Shown here in pieces: positions 45,268 through 58,218 of a stretch of 64,000 nucleotides of DNA. Source of the DNA: Staphylococcus sp. M0911 (GTDB lineage Bacteria > Bacillota > Bacilli > Staphylococcales > Staphylococcaceae); contig NZ_CP022881.1 of NCBI RefSeq assembly GCF_003491325.1, positions 930,001 to 994,000 on the forward strand. Direction: 5' to 3'. Positions within the stretch are counted from its first letter, which is position 1. The number at the start of each line of letters is the position of its first letter. Both the position numbers and the translations under genes were made by a program. Under the pieces are notes generated by a model. The model saw only the letters and a list, made by a program, of their open reading frames with translations. It was not told the origin of the DNA and searched no databases.

Positions 45268-45723
45268 ATGTTAAAAAAAGGTGATCAATTTCCAGAATTT
45301 TCACTAGAAAATCAAAATGGAGAACTTATTACTAATGAAACGATTAAAGGGCAAGTGACAATATTATATTTCTATCCTAGAGATAATACGCCAACTTGTA
45401 CTACAGAAGCTTGTGATTTTCGAGATAATATTGAAATGTTTAATGATTTGAATGTCAATATCTATGGAGTAAGTGGGGATTCTAAGAAAAAACATCAAAA
45501 TTTTATAGAGAAACATGAGCTTAACTTTGATTTACTCGTAGACCAAGACTATCAGCTTTCAAATGAAGTTGGTGTATATCAATTAAAAAAATCATTTGGT
45601 AAAGAAAGTATGGGTATAGTTCGAACAACGTTTGTTATAGATGAGCAAGGCATAGTTAAAGATGTTATTAAAAAAGTTAAAGTTAAGACCCATATTGAAG
45701 AGCTAAAAAACATTTTGGAGTGA
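45268..45723 (+). CDS. bcp: Thioredoxin-dependent thiol peroxidase (Bcp/PrxQ)
   Basis: Reduces hydroperoxides. The 151-residue peroxiredoxin has the peroxidatic C44 and resolving C49 in TPTCTTEACDFRD, the PrxQ arrangement, and the late RTTFVID motif. It lies five bases upstream of a dehydrogenase gene and two genes before perR, so it may belong to the peroxide response. I did not see a clear PerR box just upstream of it. Confidence 0.92.
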   Translation: MLKKGDQFPEFSLENQNGELITNETIKGQVTILYFYPRDNTPTCTTEACDFRDNIEMFNDLNVNIYGVSGDSKKKHQNFIEKHELNFDLLVDQDYQLSNEVGVYQLKKSFGKESMGIVRTTFVIDEQGIVKDVIKKVKVKTHIEELKNILE

Positions 45724-45728
45724 TATAG

Positions 45729-46679
45729 ATGAAAGTAGTTAGTCTGTTCAGATTAGGAGAGTTAGAAGATAAATTAAAAGAGACATTTCCACAGGTGGAG
45801 TTTAAATTTATTAAAAAAGCTAAAAATATACCAAATGAAGACAGACAATCACTAGATATCTTAATTGGATATGATGGAAGTCTAGATGAAACATTTTTAG
45901 AGGACTGCCCTAATCTTAAATGGATTGCTTGGTATGCTACTGGTGTTAATTCATTACCATTAAACTATATTAATAAACGAAATATTAAATTAACCAATAG
46001 TAGAGGTGTACAGGCAAAACAACTTTCTGAATTCATCATTGCTTTTATATTAGATGATTATAAGAAAATGAAAACATCATTTATTAATCAACAAAATAGG
46101 ATATATGATTCGAAAATGACTGGCAGAAGGTTAAATGGTGATTGTATATTATTTTTAGGCACAGGAGCAATCGCACAACGAACAGCAAAGTTAGCGAAAG
46201 CTTTTGATATGAAGGTAATAGGTGTAAGTAAATCAGGTGAACATAAAGAATGGTTTGATGAGGTACAAACAATTGATAATCTAAGTGACTTATTAGGAAA
46301 AGGAGACATAGTAATCAATAGTTTACCGGAAACAGACGAAACGATTCATTTAATCAAATACAAAGACTTTGAGAATATGAAAGAAAGTGCAATGTTTATT
46401 AATGTTGGTAGAGGTACTGTAGTTGAGGAAGATACACTGATAAAAGCATTAAGTAATAATGAAATAAGACATGCCTACTTAGATGTATTTGAAAAAGAGC
46501 CATTAACATCAGATAACGCATTATATGATCTAGACAACGTAACTATAACAGCACATATTACAGGCAATGATCATGGTATTAATCATGACGTTACAGAAAT
46601 ATTCATCAAAAACTTAAAACATTTTCTCAATTATGGAAATCTAATTGAGAATGAAGTAGACCCAGTAAAAAGATATTAA
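45729..46679 (+). CDS. D-2-hydroxyacid dehydrogenase family protein
   Basis: A 316-residue NAD(P)-dependent dehydrogenase of the D-isomer 2-hydroxyacid family. The Rossmann motif is LGTGAIAQRTAKLAK, the arginine/NAD region FINVGRGTVVEEDTL, a Glu in FEKEPL and the catalytic His in TAHITG. GGAG at 45717-45720 overlaps the bcp stop, so the two are co-transcribed. The substrate cannot be told; phosphoglycerate dehydrogenase is unlikely because no ACT domain is present. Confidence 0.88.
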   Translation: MKVVSLFRLGELEDKLKETFPQVEFKFIKKAKNIPNEDRQSLDILIGYDGSLDETFLEDCPNLKWIAWYATGVNSLPLNYINKRNIKLTNSRGVQAKQLSEFIIAFILDDYKKMKTSFINQQNRIYDSKMTGRRLNGDCILFLGTGAIAQRTAKLAKAFDMKVIGVSKSGEHKEWFDEVQTIDNLSDLLGKGDIVINSLPETDETIHLIKYKDFENMKESAMFINVGRGTVVEEDTLIKALSNNEIRHAYLDVFEKEPLTSDNALYDLDNVTITAHITGNDHGINHDVTEIFIKNLKHFLNYGNLIENEVDPVKRY

Positions 46680-46698
46680 TGAAAATACAACTGTTTTA

Positions 46699-46728
46699 TT
46701 GACATTAGTAAATTGTAACAGTTATATT
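46699..46728 (+). promoter_or_regulatory. perR promoter
   Basis: A perfect TTGACA (46699-46704) with TATATT (46723-46728), spacer 18 bases, 46 bases before perR. Confidence 0.7.
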
Positions 46729-46737
46729 AGTATTAAG

Positions 46738-46752
46738 TAATAATCATTATTA
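46738..46752. promoter_or_regulatory. PerR-type operator in front of perR
   Basis: TAATAATCATTATTA matches 12 of 14 defined positions of the PerR box and is a good palindrome. It sits just downstream of the -10 box, over the expected transcription start, consistent with autorepression as known in S. aureus. Confidence 0.7.
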
Positions 46753-46773
46753 ACTAGAAAGATGGTGAAAAAA

Positions 46774-47226
46774 ATGAGCGCGGAATTAGAATCAATAGAA
46801 CATGAACTTGAAGAATCAATTGCGTCTTTAAGAAAAGCTGGTATACGTATAACGCCACAAAGACAAGCAATTTTGAAATTCATGATTTCTTCAAAAACAC
46901 ATCCTAGTGCCGACGAAATTTATCAAGCACTTTCACCAGATTTTCCTAATATAAGTGTTGCGACAATATATAATAATTTAAGAGTATTCAAAGATATTGG
47001 CATTGTAAAAGAGCTCACATACGGTGATGCATCAAGTCGATTTGATTTCAATACTCACAATCATTACCATATTATTTGTGAAAAATGCGGTAAAATAGTT
47101 GACTTCCATTATCCACAGTTAGACGAAGTGGAACAGCTAGCACAACATGTTACTGAATTTGACGTAACACATCATCGAATGGAAATTTATGGAATTTGTA
47201 AAGAATGCAAAGATAAAGAAGAATAG
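46774..47226 (+). CDS. perR: Peroxide-responsive repressor PerR
   Basis: Fur-family metal-dependent repressor that loses DNA binding when peroxide oxidises its metal-site histidines. The 150-residue protein has the winged-helix recognition region ([13 protein letters not shown]), metal-site histidines in HNHYHIIC, and a structural zinc site made by CEKC and CKEC. An upstream ATG at 46762 is in frame, but the ribosome site GGTGAA falls between and the family start MSxExESIEHEL fits 46774. It is very close to S. aureus PerR. Confidence 0.96.
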   Translation: MSAELESIEHELEESIASLRKAGIRITPQRQAILKFMISSKTHPSADEIYQALSPDFPNISVATIYNNLRVFKDIGIVKELTYGDASSRFDFNTHNHYHIICEKCGKIVDFHYPQLDEVEQLAQHVTEFDVTHHRMEIYGICKECKDKEE

Positions 47227-47264
47227 GCATCATTTACTCATCAAGATAAAAGTTAACAATAAAC

Positions 47265-47310
47265 AAAACCATGTTTGATTCAATAATTGTCAAACATGGT
47301 TTATTTTTTT
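47265..47310 (+). terminator. Terminator after perR
   Basis: AAACCATGTTTGA (47266-47278) pairs with TCAAACATGGTTT (47290-47302), followed by ATTTTTTT. Confidence 0.92.
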
Positions 47311-47534
47311 AGTATGGAGTAATGTGATCAACTTAATCATATGAACACCTTTATATCCTATTCAAAGAATAGTAACTATTAATTAAGAATAGCGAAGTTA
47401 TATCAGAGACAACAGAAAGGGTAGATGAATGATAAATCCGAAGACGCGGATTACACTTTATAAACTATTGTTCACTTAATATAAAAATTAACTATACTTT
47501 GAGTAAATTTATACAAATTAAATAGTTGAAATAC
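47311..47534. other. Region between perR and the rrn promoters
   Basis: AT-rich with no supported gene. One small perfect hairpin, AATCCG/CGGATT at 47435-47452, has no U-run. Likely upstream (UP-element-like) AT-rich DNA for the rRNA promoters. Confidence 0.4.
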
Positions 47535-47535
47535 G

Positions 47536-47564
47536 TTGACGTAAAAATGATTACTTGGTATTAT
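47536..47564 (+). promoter_or_regulatory. rRNA operon promoter P1
   Basis: TTGACG (47536-47541) and TATTAT (47559-47564), spacer 17 bases, about 325 bases before 16S. Confidence 0.65.
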
Positions 47565-47734
47565 ATAAAAGTCGTCAAAACGATATTAACTATTTGAAAA
47601 GATTTCATTAACTTTTTAAAGCAAATGTTGATAAAGTGTAATTTTGACTATTGAACTTTCAATTCAAACATTATATTATAGATTTTGTTGAGTCATTAAT
47701 AACATATTTCTTAAAAAAGAATTTAAATTTATTG

Positions 47735-47763
47735 TTGACTTCATTAAACAAACGCGATATAAT
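47735..47763 (+). promoter_or_regulatory. rRNA operon promoter P2
   Basis: TTGACT (47735-47740) and a perfect TATAAT (47758-47763) with an optimal 17-base spacer, AT-rich upstream sequence; about 120 bases before 16S. Confidence 0.85.
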
Positions 47764-47791
47764 AAGATATTGTAAGCGAAAAACGAACATT

Positions 47792-47815
47792 GAAAACTGA
47801 ATGACAATATGTCAA
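47792..47815 (+). other. 16S processing stem, 5' arm
   Basis: This leader segment is nearly complementary to 49487-49510 after 16S (shared cores ACTGAAT and CAATATGTCAA), forming the long helix that loops out pre-16S RNA, the usual RNase III substrate. Confidence 0.8.
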
Positions 47816-47888
47816 CGTTAATTCCAATAATGTAACGAAAGTTGCAACAATTAATTTAGTTTTATGAGCTAATCAAACATCATAATTT

Positions 47889-49451
<1,563 letters not shown>

Positions 49452-49486
49452 ATTCGGAACATCTTCGTAGAAGATGAGGAATAATA

Positions 49487-49510
49487 TTGACATATTGTAT
49501 TCAGTTTTGA
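49487..49510 (+). other. 16S processing stem, 3' arm
   Basis: Pairs with 47792-47815 around the 16S RNA. Confidence 0.8.
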
Positions 49511-49534
49511 TTGTTTGTTTTACAAATAATTAAT

Positions 49535-49611
<77 letters not shown>

Positions 49612-49628
49612 TTAATTAATATTCGTAT

Positions 49629-49704
49629 GGGGGCTTAGCTCAGCTGGGAGAGCGCCTGCTTTGCACGCAGGAGGTCAGCGGTTCGATCCCGCTAGTCTCC
49701 ACCA
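49629..49704 (+). tRNA. tRNA-Ala (TGC)
   Basis: Second spacer tRNA; anticodon TGC in TTTGCAC; CCA encoded. Same sequence as the Ala tRNA at 53680. Confidence 0.97.
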
Positions 49705-49720
49705 TTATATTTGTACATTG

Positions 49721-49743
49721 AAAACTAGATAAGTAAGTAAAAT
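49721..49743 (+). other. 23S processing stem, 5' arm
   Basis: Pairs with 52814-52835 (core ACTAGATA/TATCTAGT and AAGTAAAAT/ATTTTACTT), bracketing pre-23S RNA. Confidence 0.85.
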
Positions 49744-49867
49744 AGATTTTACCAAGCAAAACCGAGTGAATTAGAGTTTTAAAGCTTGAATTCATAAGAA
49801 ATAATCGCTAGTGTTCGAAAGAACACTCACAAGATTAATAACGCGTTTCCTGTAGGATGGAAACATA

Positions 49868-52788
<2,921 letters not shown>

Positions 52789-52813
52789 AATTTATGTTTT
52801 GCGACGCAAAATC

Positions 52814-52835
52814 ATTTTACTTACTATCTAGTTTT
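52814..52835 (+). other. 23S processing stem, 3' arm
   Basis: Pairs with 49721-49743 around the 23S RNA. Confidence 0.85.
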
Positions 52836-52858
52836 GAATGTATAATACATTCCATTTG

Positions 52859-52973
52859 TCTGGTGACAATGGCAAGGAGGTCACACCTGTTCCCATGCCG
52901 AACACAGAAGTTAAGCTCCTTAGCGCCGATGGTAGTCGGACTAACGTTCCGCTAGAGTAGGACGTTGCCAGGC
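52859..52973 (+). rRNA. rrf: 5S ribosomal RNA
   Basis: A 115-base 5S RNA starting TCTGGTGAC and ending GTTGCCAGGC, with self-complementary ends and the conserved CCGAACACAGAAGTTAAGC core. Confidence 0.96.
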
Positions 52974-52982
52974 AAATATATT

Positions 52983-53058
52983 GGAGAATTAGCTCAGCTG
53001 GGAGAGCATCTGCCTTACAAGCAGAGGGTCGGCGGTTCGAACCCGTCATTCTCCACCA
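52983..53058 (+). tRNA. tRNA-Val (TAC)
   Basis: First tRNA of the long cluster after 5S; anticodon TAC; CCA encoded. Confidence 0.96.
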
Positions 53059-53064
53059 TTTATA

Positions 53065-53140
<76 letters not shown>

Positions 53141-53146
53141 TCTTTA

Positions 53147-53222
53147 GAGCCATTAGCTCAGTTGGTAGAGCATCTGACTTTTAATCAGAGGGTCAGAGGT
53201 TCGAATCCTCTATGGCTCACCA
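53147..53222 (+). tRNA. tRNA-Lys (TTT)
   Basis: Anticodon TTT in CTTTTAA; CCA encoded. Confidence 0.96.
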
Positions 53223-53230
53223 TTTTAATA

Positions 53231-53312
53231 GCGGGTGTGGCGGAATTGGCAGACGCACTAGACTTAGGATCTAGCGCCTTACGGCGTGGGGGTTCGACTC
53301 CCTTCACCCGCA
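53231..53312 (+). tRNA. tRNA-Leu (TAG)
   Basis: Class II tRNA with a long variable arm; anticodon TAG in CTTAGGA; CCA not encoded. Confidence 0.95.
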
Positions 53313-53315
53313 TAT

Positions 53316-53390
53316 GCAGAAGTAGTTCAGCGGTAGAATACAACCTTGCCAAGGTTGGGGTCGCGGGTTCGAATCCCGTCTTCTGCTCCA
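53316..53390 (+). tRNA. tRNA-Gly (GCC)
   Basis: Anticodon GCC in TTGCCAA; normal T loop GGTTCGAATC, so this is the protein-synthesis type, unlike the three TCC genes at 55032-55283. TCCA end encoded. Confidence 0.96.
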
Positions 53391-53398
53391 TTATAAGT

Positions 53399-53487
53399 GC
53401 CGGGGTGGCGGAACTGGCAGACGCACAGGACTTAAAATCCTGCGGTGAGAGATCACCGTACCGGTTCGATTCCGGTCCTCGGCACCA
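53399..53487 (+). tRNA. tRNA-Leu (TAA)
   Basis: Class II tRNA; anticodon TAA in CTTAAAA; CCA encoded. Confidence 0.96.
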
Positions 53488-53502
53488 TCTTATTATAAAT
53501 AT

Positions 53503-53576
53503 GCGCCCGTAGCTCAATTGGATAGAGCGTTTGACTACGGATCAAGAGGTTATGGGTTCGACTCCTATCGGGCGCG
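53503..53576 (+). tRNA. tRNA-Arg (ACG)
   Basis: Anticodon ACG, expected to be deaminated to ICG; CCA not encoded. Confidence 0.95.
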
Positions 53577-53585
53577 CTTATTCTA

Positions 53586-53659
53586 CGGGAAGTAGCTCAG
53601 CTTGGTAGAGCACTTGGTTTGGGACCAAGGGGTCGTAGGTTCGAATCCTGTCTTCCCGA
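53586..53659 (+). tRNA. tRNA-Pro (TGG)
   Basis: Anticodon TGG in TTTGGGA; CCA not encoded. Confidence 0.95.
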
Positions 53660-53679
53660 TAGCAACAATTATTAAATAT

Positions 53680-53755
53680 GGGGGCTTAGCTCAGCTGGGA
53701 GAGCGCCTGCTTTGCACGCAGGAGGTCAGCGGTTCGATCCCGCTAGTCTCCACCA
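53680..53755 (+). tRNA. tRNA-Ala (TGC)
   Basis: Anticodon TGC; CCA encoded; same sequence as the spacer Ala tRNA at 49629. Confidence 0.96.
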
Positions 53756-53779
53756 TATTAAATTTACAAACTAGATAAC

Positions 53780-53853
53780 GGCGGTGTAGCTCAGCTGGCT
53801 AGAGCGTACGGTTCATACCCGTGAGGTCGGGGGTTCGATCCCCTCCACCGCCA
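53780..53853 (+). tRNA. tRNA-Met (CAT), elongator
   Basis: Anticodon CAT in TTCATAC. Normal G1-C72 pair, GGCGGTG acceptor as in Bacillus elongator Met; CCA not encoded. Confidence 0.88.
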
Positions 53854-53880
53854 CTACTATTAGTTGTAAGATTATATTTA

Positions 53881-53954
53881 GGACCTTTAGCTCAGTTGGT
53901 TAGAGCTAACGGCTCATAACCGTTCGGTCGCAGGTTCGAGTCCTGCAAGGTCCA
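53881..53954 (+). tRNA. tRNA with CAT anticodon, probably Ile2 (lysidine type)
   Basis: Anticodon CAT in CTCATAA, acceptor GGACCTT. The sequence resembles Bacillus tRNA-Ile2, whose C34 is changed to lysidine by TilS to read AUA. Distinct from the Met and initiator genes on either side; Met identity is the alternative. CCA not encoded. Confidence 0.7.
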
Positions 53955-53963
53955 TATAATTTT

Positions 53964-54053
53964 GGAGGAATACCCAAGTCCGGCTGAAGGGATCGGTCTT
54001 GAAAACCGACAGGGCCTTAACGGGCCGCGGGGGTTCGAATCCCTCTTCCTCCG
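53964..54053 (+). tRNA. tRNA-Ser (TGA), copy 1
   Basis: Class II tRNA, anticodon TGA in CTTGAAA; CCA not encoded; identical to copy 2 at 54172. Confidence 0.96.
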
Positions 54054-54063
54054 TTTTATATTT

Positions 54064-54139
54064 GGTCTCGTAGTGTAGCGGTTAACACGCCTGCCTGTCA
54101 CGCAGGAGATCGCGGGTTCGATTCCCGTCGAGACCGCCA
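54064..54139 (+). tRNA. tRNA-Asp (GTC), copy 1
   Basis: Anticodon GTC in CTGTCAC; CCA encoded; identical to copy 2 at 54365. Confidence 0.96.
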
Positions 54140-54171
54140 TTTTAATTTAATAGCAATTTACCTATAATCAT

Positions 54172-54261
54172 GGAGGAATACCCAAGTCCGGCTGAAGGGA
54201 TCGGTCTTGAAAACCGACAGGGCCTTAACGGGCCGCGGGGGTTCGAATCCCTCTTCCTCCG
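54172..54261 (+). tRNA. tRNA-Ser (TGA), copy 2
   Basis: Identical to 53964-54053; followed by initiator Met rather than Asp. Confidence 0.96.
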
Positions 54262-54281
54262 TTTTTATTATTTATTATTAC

Positions 54282-54355
<74 letters not shown>

Positions 54356-54364
54356 TACATATTT

Positions 54365-54440
54365 GGTCTCGTAGTGTAGCGGTTAACACGCCTGCCTGTC
54401 ACGCAGGAGATCGCGGGTTCGATTCCCGTCGAGACCGCCA
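54365..54440 (+). tRNA. tRNA-Asp (GTC), copy 2
   Basis: Identical to 54064-54139, including the ATTT just upstream; CCA encoded. Confidence 0.96.
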
Positions 54441-54454
54441 TTACATTTTATTAT

Positions 54455-54527
54455 GGTTCAGTAGCTCAGTTGGTAGAGCAATGGATTGAAGCTCCATGTG
54501 TCGGCAGTTCGACTCTGTCCTGAACCA
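54455..54527 (+). tRNA. tRNA-Phe (GAA)
   Basis: Anticodon GAA in TTGAAGC; CCA not encoded. Confidence 0.95.
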
Positions 54528-54535
54528 TTTCACAA

Positions 54536-54611
<76 letters not shown>

Positions 54612-54617
54612 TCTCTT

Positions 54618-54701
54618 GGAGGGGTAGCGAAGTGGCTAAACGCGGCGGACTGTAAATCCGCTCCTTCGGGTTCGGCAGTTCGAATCTGCCCCCCTCCACC
54701 A
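54618..54701 (+). tRNA. tRNA-Tyr (GTA)
   Basis: Class II, anticodon GTA in CTGTAAA; CCA encoded. G34 is a queuosine site, relevant to queG downstream. Confidence 0.96.
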
Positions 54702-54708
54702 TCTAAAT

Positions 54709-54782
54709 AGGGGCATAGTTCAACGGTAGAATAGAGGTCTCCAAAACCTTTGATGTGGGTTCGATTCCTACTGCCCCTGCCA
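54709..54782 (+). tRNA. tRNA-Trp (CCA)
   Basis: Anticodon CCA in CTCCAAA, acceptor AGGGGCA/TGCCCCT; 3' CCA encoded. Confidence 0.95.
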
Positions 54783-54783
54783 T

Positions 54784-54857
54784 GGCGGTTGTGGCGAAGT
54801 GGTTAACGCATCGGATTGTGGTTCCGACATTCGAGGGTTCGATTCCCTTCAACCGCC
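54784..54857 (+). tRNA. tRNA-His (GTG)
   Basis: Anticodon GTG; an eight-pair acceptor arm (GGCGGTTG/CAACCGCC) includes the G-1:C73 pair specific to tRNA-His. Only two bases separate it from Trp. Confidence 0.94.
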
Positions 54858-54868
54858 CTTATTATTAA

Positions 54869-54940
54869 TGGGCTATAGCCAAGCGGTAAGGCAACGGACT
54901 TTGACTCCGTCACGCGCTGGTTCGAATCCAGCTAGCCCAG
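54869..54940 (+). tRNA. tRNA-Gln (TTG)
   Basis: Anticodon TTG in CTTTGAC; CCA not encoded. It is charged through the GatCAB pathway encoded at 9670-12871. Confidence 0.95.
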
Positions 54941-54945
54941 TTATT

Positions 54946-55019
<74 letters not shown>

Positions 55020-55031
55020 GGTTTTTATTAA

Positions 55032-55106
55032 GCGGGAGTAGTTCAACTCTTAGAACACGTTCCTTCCCGGAACGAGGTATAGGTGCAAATCCTATCTTCC
55101 GCTCCA
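55032..55106 (+). tRNA. tRNA-Gly (TCC), non-proteogenic cell-wall type, copy 1
   Basis: Anticodon TCC in CTTCCCG. The D loop lacks the conserved GG (AACTCTTAGAAC) and the T loop reads GGTGCAAATC instead of GGTTCGAATC. These changes mark staphylococcal tRNA-Gly that binds EF-Tu poorly and feeds glycine to FemXAB for the peptidoglycan bridge. Confidence 0.88.
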
Positions 55107-55120
55107 AATATTTATATTAA

Positions 55121-55195
55121 GCGGGAGTAGTTCAACTCTCAGAACACGTTCCTTCCCGGAACGAGGTATAGGTGTAAGTCCTATCTTCCGCTCCA
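55121..55195 (+). tRNA. tRNA-Gly (TCC), non-proteogenic cell-wall type, copy 2
   Basis: As copy 1, with D loop AACTCTCAGAAC and the further altered T arm GGTGTAAGTC, so the copies are not identical. Confidence 0.87.
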
Positions 55196-55208
55196 AATTT
55201 TATATTAA

Positions 55209-55283
55209 GCGGGAGTAGTTCAACTTTTAGAACACGTTCCTTCCCGGAACGAGGTATAGGTGCAAATCCTATCTTCCGCTCCA
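55209..55283 (+). tRNA. tRNA-Gly (TCC), non-proteogenic cell-wall type, copy 3
   Basis: As copy 1, with D loop AACTTTTAGAAC and T arm GGTGCAAATC. Confidence 0.88.
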
Positions 55284-55288
55284 TTATT

Positions 55289-55310
55289 ACTTCCAAGTGG
55301 AAGTTTTTTC
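55289..55310 (+). terminator. Short terminator-like hairpin before the last tRNA
   Basis: ACTTCC/GGAAGT with a four-base loop and TTTTTT. It may end most cell-wall tRNA transcripts before tRNA-Leu(CAA), unless it is read through. Confidence 0.6.
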
Positions 55311-55320
55311 TTTATATTGG

Positions 55321-55403
55321 GCCGGCGTGGCGGAATTGGCAGACGCGCGGGACTCAAAATCCCGTTCCTTTTTGGAGTGTCGGTTCGATCCCGACCGCCG
55401 GTA
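55321..55403 (+). tRNA. tRNA-Leu (CAA)
   Basis: Class II tRNA, anticodon CAA in CTCAAAA; CCA not encoded. Its wobble C34 is a likely target of the TrmL-type methylase downstream. Confidence 0.95.
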
Positions 55404-55424
55404 TAAAATAGATAATGTCTAAGG

Positions 55425-55465
55425 AAAGTGGTATTTGTGTAAACACATTTACCACTTTTTTTATA
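55425..55465 (+). terminator. Terminator of the rrn-tRNA operon
   Basis: AAAGTGGTA and TGTGT (55425-55440) pair with ACACA and TACCACTTT (55443 onward), followed by a run of T. Confidence 0.85.
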
Positions 55466-55575
55466 TCAACTAAATTTTATTACAGGTTTGAAGTTAGATT
55501 ATCTGGATCATATTTTCATTTCTTTCTATTTAAAATATAATATATGATCATTTCATTATGCTTTGGAGGTGCATT

Positions 55576-56640
55576 ATGAGTAAGAATAGTACAAAAATGG
55601 GTGGTAAAGTTTTCTTTAGTAATATTCTAAATGCTGTTGGAGCAGGGGTAGTTATTGCCTTATTACCCAATGCTTTATTAGGAGAATTACTTAAATTTTT
55701 TAAAGATGGTAATGAGCTCTTGGAAACTATCTTTCGTCTTGTCACAGTTATACAGTCTTTTATGGCTTTCATAGTGGGTGTTTTAGCAGCTCATCAGTTC
55801 AAATTTAATGGATCAGGTGCTGCTATTGTTGGTTCTTCAGCAATGTTAGGCTCAGGCGCAATTATATTTAATAATCAAGGTATTATGATTAAAGGCATAG
55901 GGGATATTATCAATATCATTTTAGTCGTGATGATTGCCTGTTTTTTATATTTATTATTCCAAGGAAAATTGGGCTCATTTGAAATGATTATTTTACCAGT
56001 TTTAATTCCTGTTGTGAGTGGAACTATTGGCCTTATGACTTTACCATATGTTCAAGTTGTAACACATACAATTGGTAAAGTGATTAATTCATTTACTGAC
56101 CTTAATCCTTTAACGATGTCTATTTTATTAAGTGTGACTTTCTCTTTACTTATGGTTACACCAATTTCATTGGTAGCAATTGCTACTGCTATAGGTTTAA
56201 CTGGATTAGGTAGTGGTGCGGCAAATATGGGTATTGTTGCTGCATGTGTTACATTTTTATTTGGATCTCTAAGAGTCAATTCTATTGGAGTCAATTTGGT
56301 ATTACTTATTGGAGCAGCTAAAATGATGATACCGGTATATTTAAAACATTTAATTATAGCTATACCACTAATTATAAATGGTGCTATTGCTGGTATTATT
56401 GCTTACTTTATAGGCATCAAAGGAACTCCTTTATCTGCTGGATTTGGATATACAGGACTTGTTGGACCTATAAATGCTTTAAATCGTATGGCGGGAGACC
56501 AAATGACTAATATAATTATGTTAGTTGTGGGGTACTTTATTATTCCATTTATCAGTGCATTTGTCGTACATGAGTTATGTAAAAAGTTTATACATTCATA
56601 TAATGACGAAATTTATAAATTTGAAATTCCTAAAGAATAA
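55576..56640 (+). CDS. PTS EIIC-like membrane protein, PfoR type
   Basis: A 354-residue protein with about ten membrane helices, many Gly-rich (IVGSSAMLGSGAIIF, LTGLGSGAANMGI), of the PTS_EIIC_2 family that includes Clostridium PfoR. There are no EIIA or EIIB domains and no PTS phosphorylation site, so a transport or regulatory role is uncertain. The frame starts at 55558, but GGAGGT at 55565-55570 supports ATG 55576. It is monocistronic, directly after the tRNA cluster. Confidence 0.8.
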   Translation: MSKNSTKMGGKVFFSNILNAVGAGVVIALLPNALLGELLKFFKDGNELLETIFRLVTVIQSFMAFIVGVLAAHQFKFNGSGAAIVGSSAMLGSGAIIFNNQGIMIKGIGDIINIILVVMIACFLYLLFQGKLGSFEMIILPVLIPVVSGTIGLMTLPYVQVVTHTIGKVINSFTDLNPLTMSILLSVTFSLLMVTPISLVAIATAIGLTGLGSGAANMGIVAACVTFLFGSLRVNSIGVNLVLLIGAAKMMIPVYLKHLIIAIPLIINGAIAGIIAYFIGIKGTPLSAGFGYTGLVGPINALNRMAGDQMTNIIMLVVGYFIIPFISAFVVHELCKKFIHSYNDEIYKFEIPKE

Positions 56641-56650
56641 ACGAATTCTC

Positions 56651-56681
56651 AGTGTAGCCGCTATGGCTGCACTTTTTTTGT
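56651..56681 (+). terminator. Terminator after PfoR-like gene
   Basis: AGTGTAGCC (56651-56659) pairs with GGCTGCACT (56665-56673), one G-U pair, then TTTTTTT. Confidence 0.9.
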
Positions 56682-56757
56682 TATATTTAAAAAATGATAT
56701 TGCATATTAATGTAATAATTTGTATAATAATGAATATTATAAAGGAGGGTTGCTTTA

Positions 56758-58218
56758 ATGAAATATTTTATTAAAGTATTTTTGGTATTTTTAATCATAG
56801 TAGGTTCAACATTAACAACGAAACAACCCAATATTAATGCTGAAGAGAAGGATACAAACTGGCAAAAAATTAAAGATAGTGGAGAACTTCGTGTTGGCTT
56901 ATCAGCTGATTATGCACCGATGGAATTTGAAAAGAATGCAAATGGAAAAACTGAATATGCTGGTGTTGATATAGAGTTAGCTAAGAAGATAGCTAAAGAT
57001 AATCATCTCAAACTGAAAATTATTAATATGCAATTTGATAGTTTACTAGGTGCGCTCAAAACTGGCAAAATTGATATTATTATTTCTGGAATGACAACGA
57101 CACCTGAACGTGAAAAAGAGGTAAGCTTTACTAAACCATATATGATGACTAATAATATTATGTTAGTTAAGAAAAATGAAAAAAATCATTTAAAATCTAT
57201 TAGCGATTTTAAAGATAAGAAAATAGCTGTTCAAAAAGGAACAGATCAAGAAAAAATAGCTAAGACTGAAATTGAAAATGCAGATGTTACTTCATTATAT
57301 AAATTACCAGAAACTATTTTATCTGTGAAAAGTGGTAAAGCTGTAGGAGCAATTCTTGAAAAGCCTGTAGCAGAGGCATACATAAAACAAAACCCTGAAC
57401 TTGCATTTTCAGATGTGAAATTTAATGAAGAAAAGAAACCAACTTGTATTGCAGTACCTAAAAATTCACCAATTTTATTAAAAAAATTAAATCAGACAAT
57501 CAATGAAGTTAATGATAAAAATTTAATAGATCATTATATGACTAAAGCAGCAAATGATATGCAGGATGATGGTAATTTTTATACAAAATATAAAAGCTTT
57601 TTTATCAAAGGATTACAAAACACAATTTTAATTTCATTTGTTGGTGTAGTTTTTGGAGCAATTCTAGGAGCGTTTATAGCGCTAATGAAATTAAGTAAAT
57701 TTAAACCATTATCATGGATTGCTTCTATTTATATAGAATTCTTAAGAGGTACACCATTATTAGTACAAGTTTTCATAGTATTTTTTGGTACTACTGCAGC
57801 ACTTGGACTAGATATTTCTGCTTTGATTTGCGGAACAATTGCATTAGTTATTAACTCATCAGCATATATTGCAGAGATATTTCGTGCGGGTATTAATTCC
57901 ATCGATAAAGGACAAACAGAAGCTGGACGCAGTTTAGGTTTGAGTTACAATCAAACGATGAAATCAGTCGTTATGCCACAGGCTATTAAGAATATTTTAC
58001 CAGCACTAGGTAATGAATTTGTTACTTTAATTAAAGAATCATCTATAGTATCAACAATAGGTGTTGGAGAAATTATGTTTAATGCACAAGTGGTTCAAGG
58101 TATTTCATTTGATCCTTTTACACCATTATTGGTCGCAGCAGGAATGTACTTTATTCTAACCTTTGCATTATCACGCATCATGAATTTTATAGAAGGGAGA
58201 ATGAAAGCCAGTGATTAA
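56758..58218 (+). CDS. glnP: Glutamine ABC transporter, fused substrate-binding and permease protein
   Basis: A 486-residue fusion of an extracytoplasmic amino-acid-binding domain with its permease. A signal-like hydrophobic N terminus (no lipobox Cys) leads into a type-3 solute-binding domain (about 35-265; [21 protein letters not shown]). From about 285 there are about five helices with the EAA loop ([13 protein letters not shown]), where the ATPase docks. It overlaps glnQ by eight bases. The fused design matches the GlnPQ system known from Gram-positives; glutamine or a related amino acid is the likely substrate. Confidence 0.9.
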   Translation: MKYFIKVFLVFLIIVGSTLTTKQPNINAEEKDTNWQKIKDSGELRVGLSADYAPMEFEKNANGKTEYAGVDIELAKKIAKDNHLKLKIINMQFDSLLGALKTGKIDIIISGMTTTPEREKEVSFTKPYMMTNNIMLVKKNEKNHLKSISDFKDKKIAVQKGTDQEKIAKTEIENADVTSLYKLPETILSVKSGKAVGAILEKPVAEAYIKQNPELAFSDVKFNEEKKPTCIAVPKNSPILLKKLNQTINEVNDKNLIDHYMTKAANDMQDDGNFYTKYKSFFIKGLQNTILISFVGVVFGAILGAFIALMKLSKFKPLSWIASIYIEFLRGTPLLVQVFIVFFGTTAALGLDISALICGTIALVINSSAYIAEIFRAGINSIDKGQTEAGRSLGLSYNQTMKSVVMPQAIKNILPALGNEFVTLIKESSIVSTIGVGEIMFNAQVVQGISFDPFTPLLVAAGMYFILTFALSRIMNFIEGRMKASD

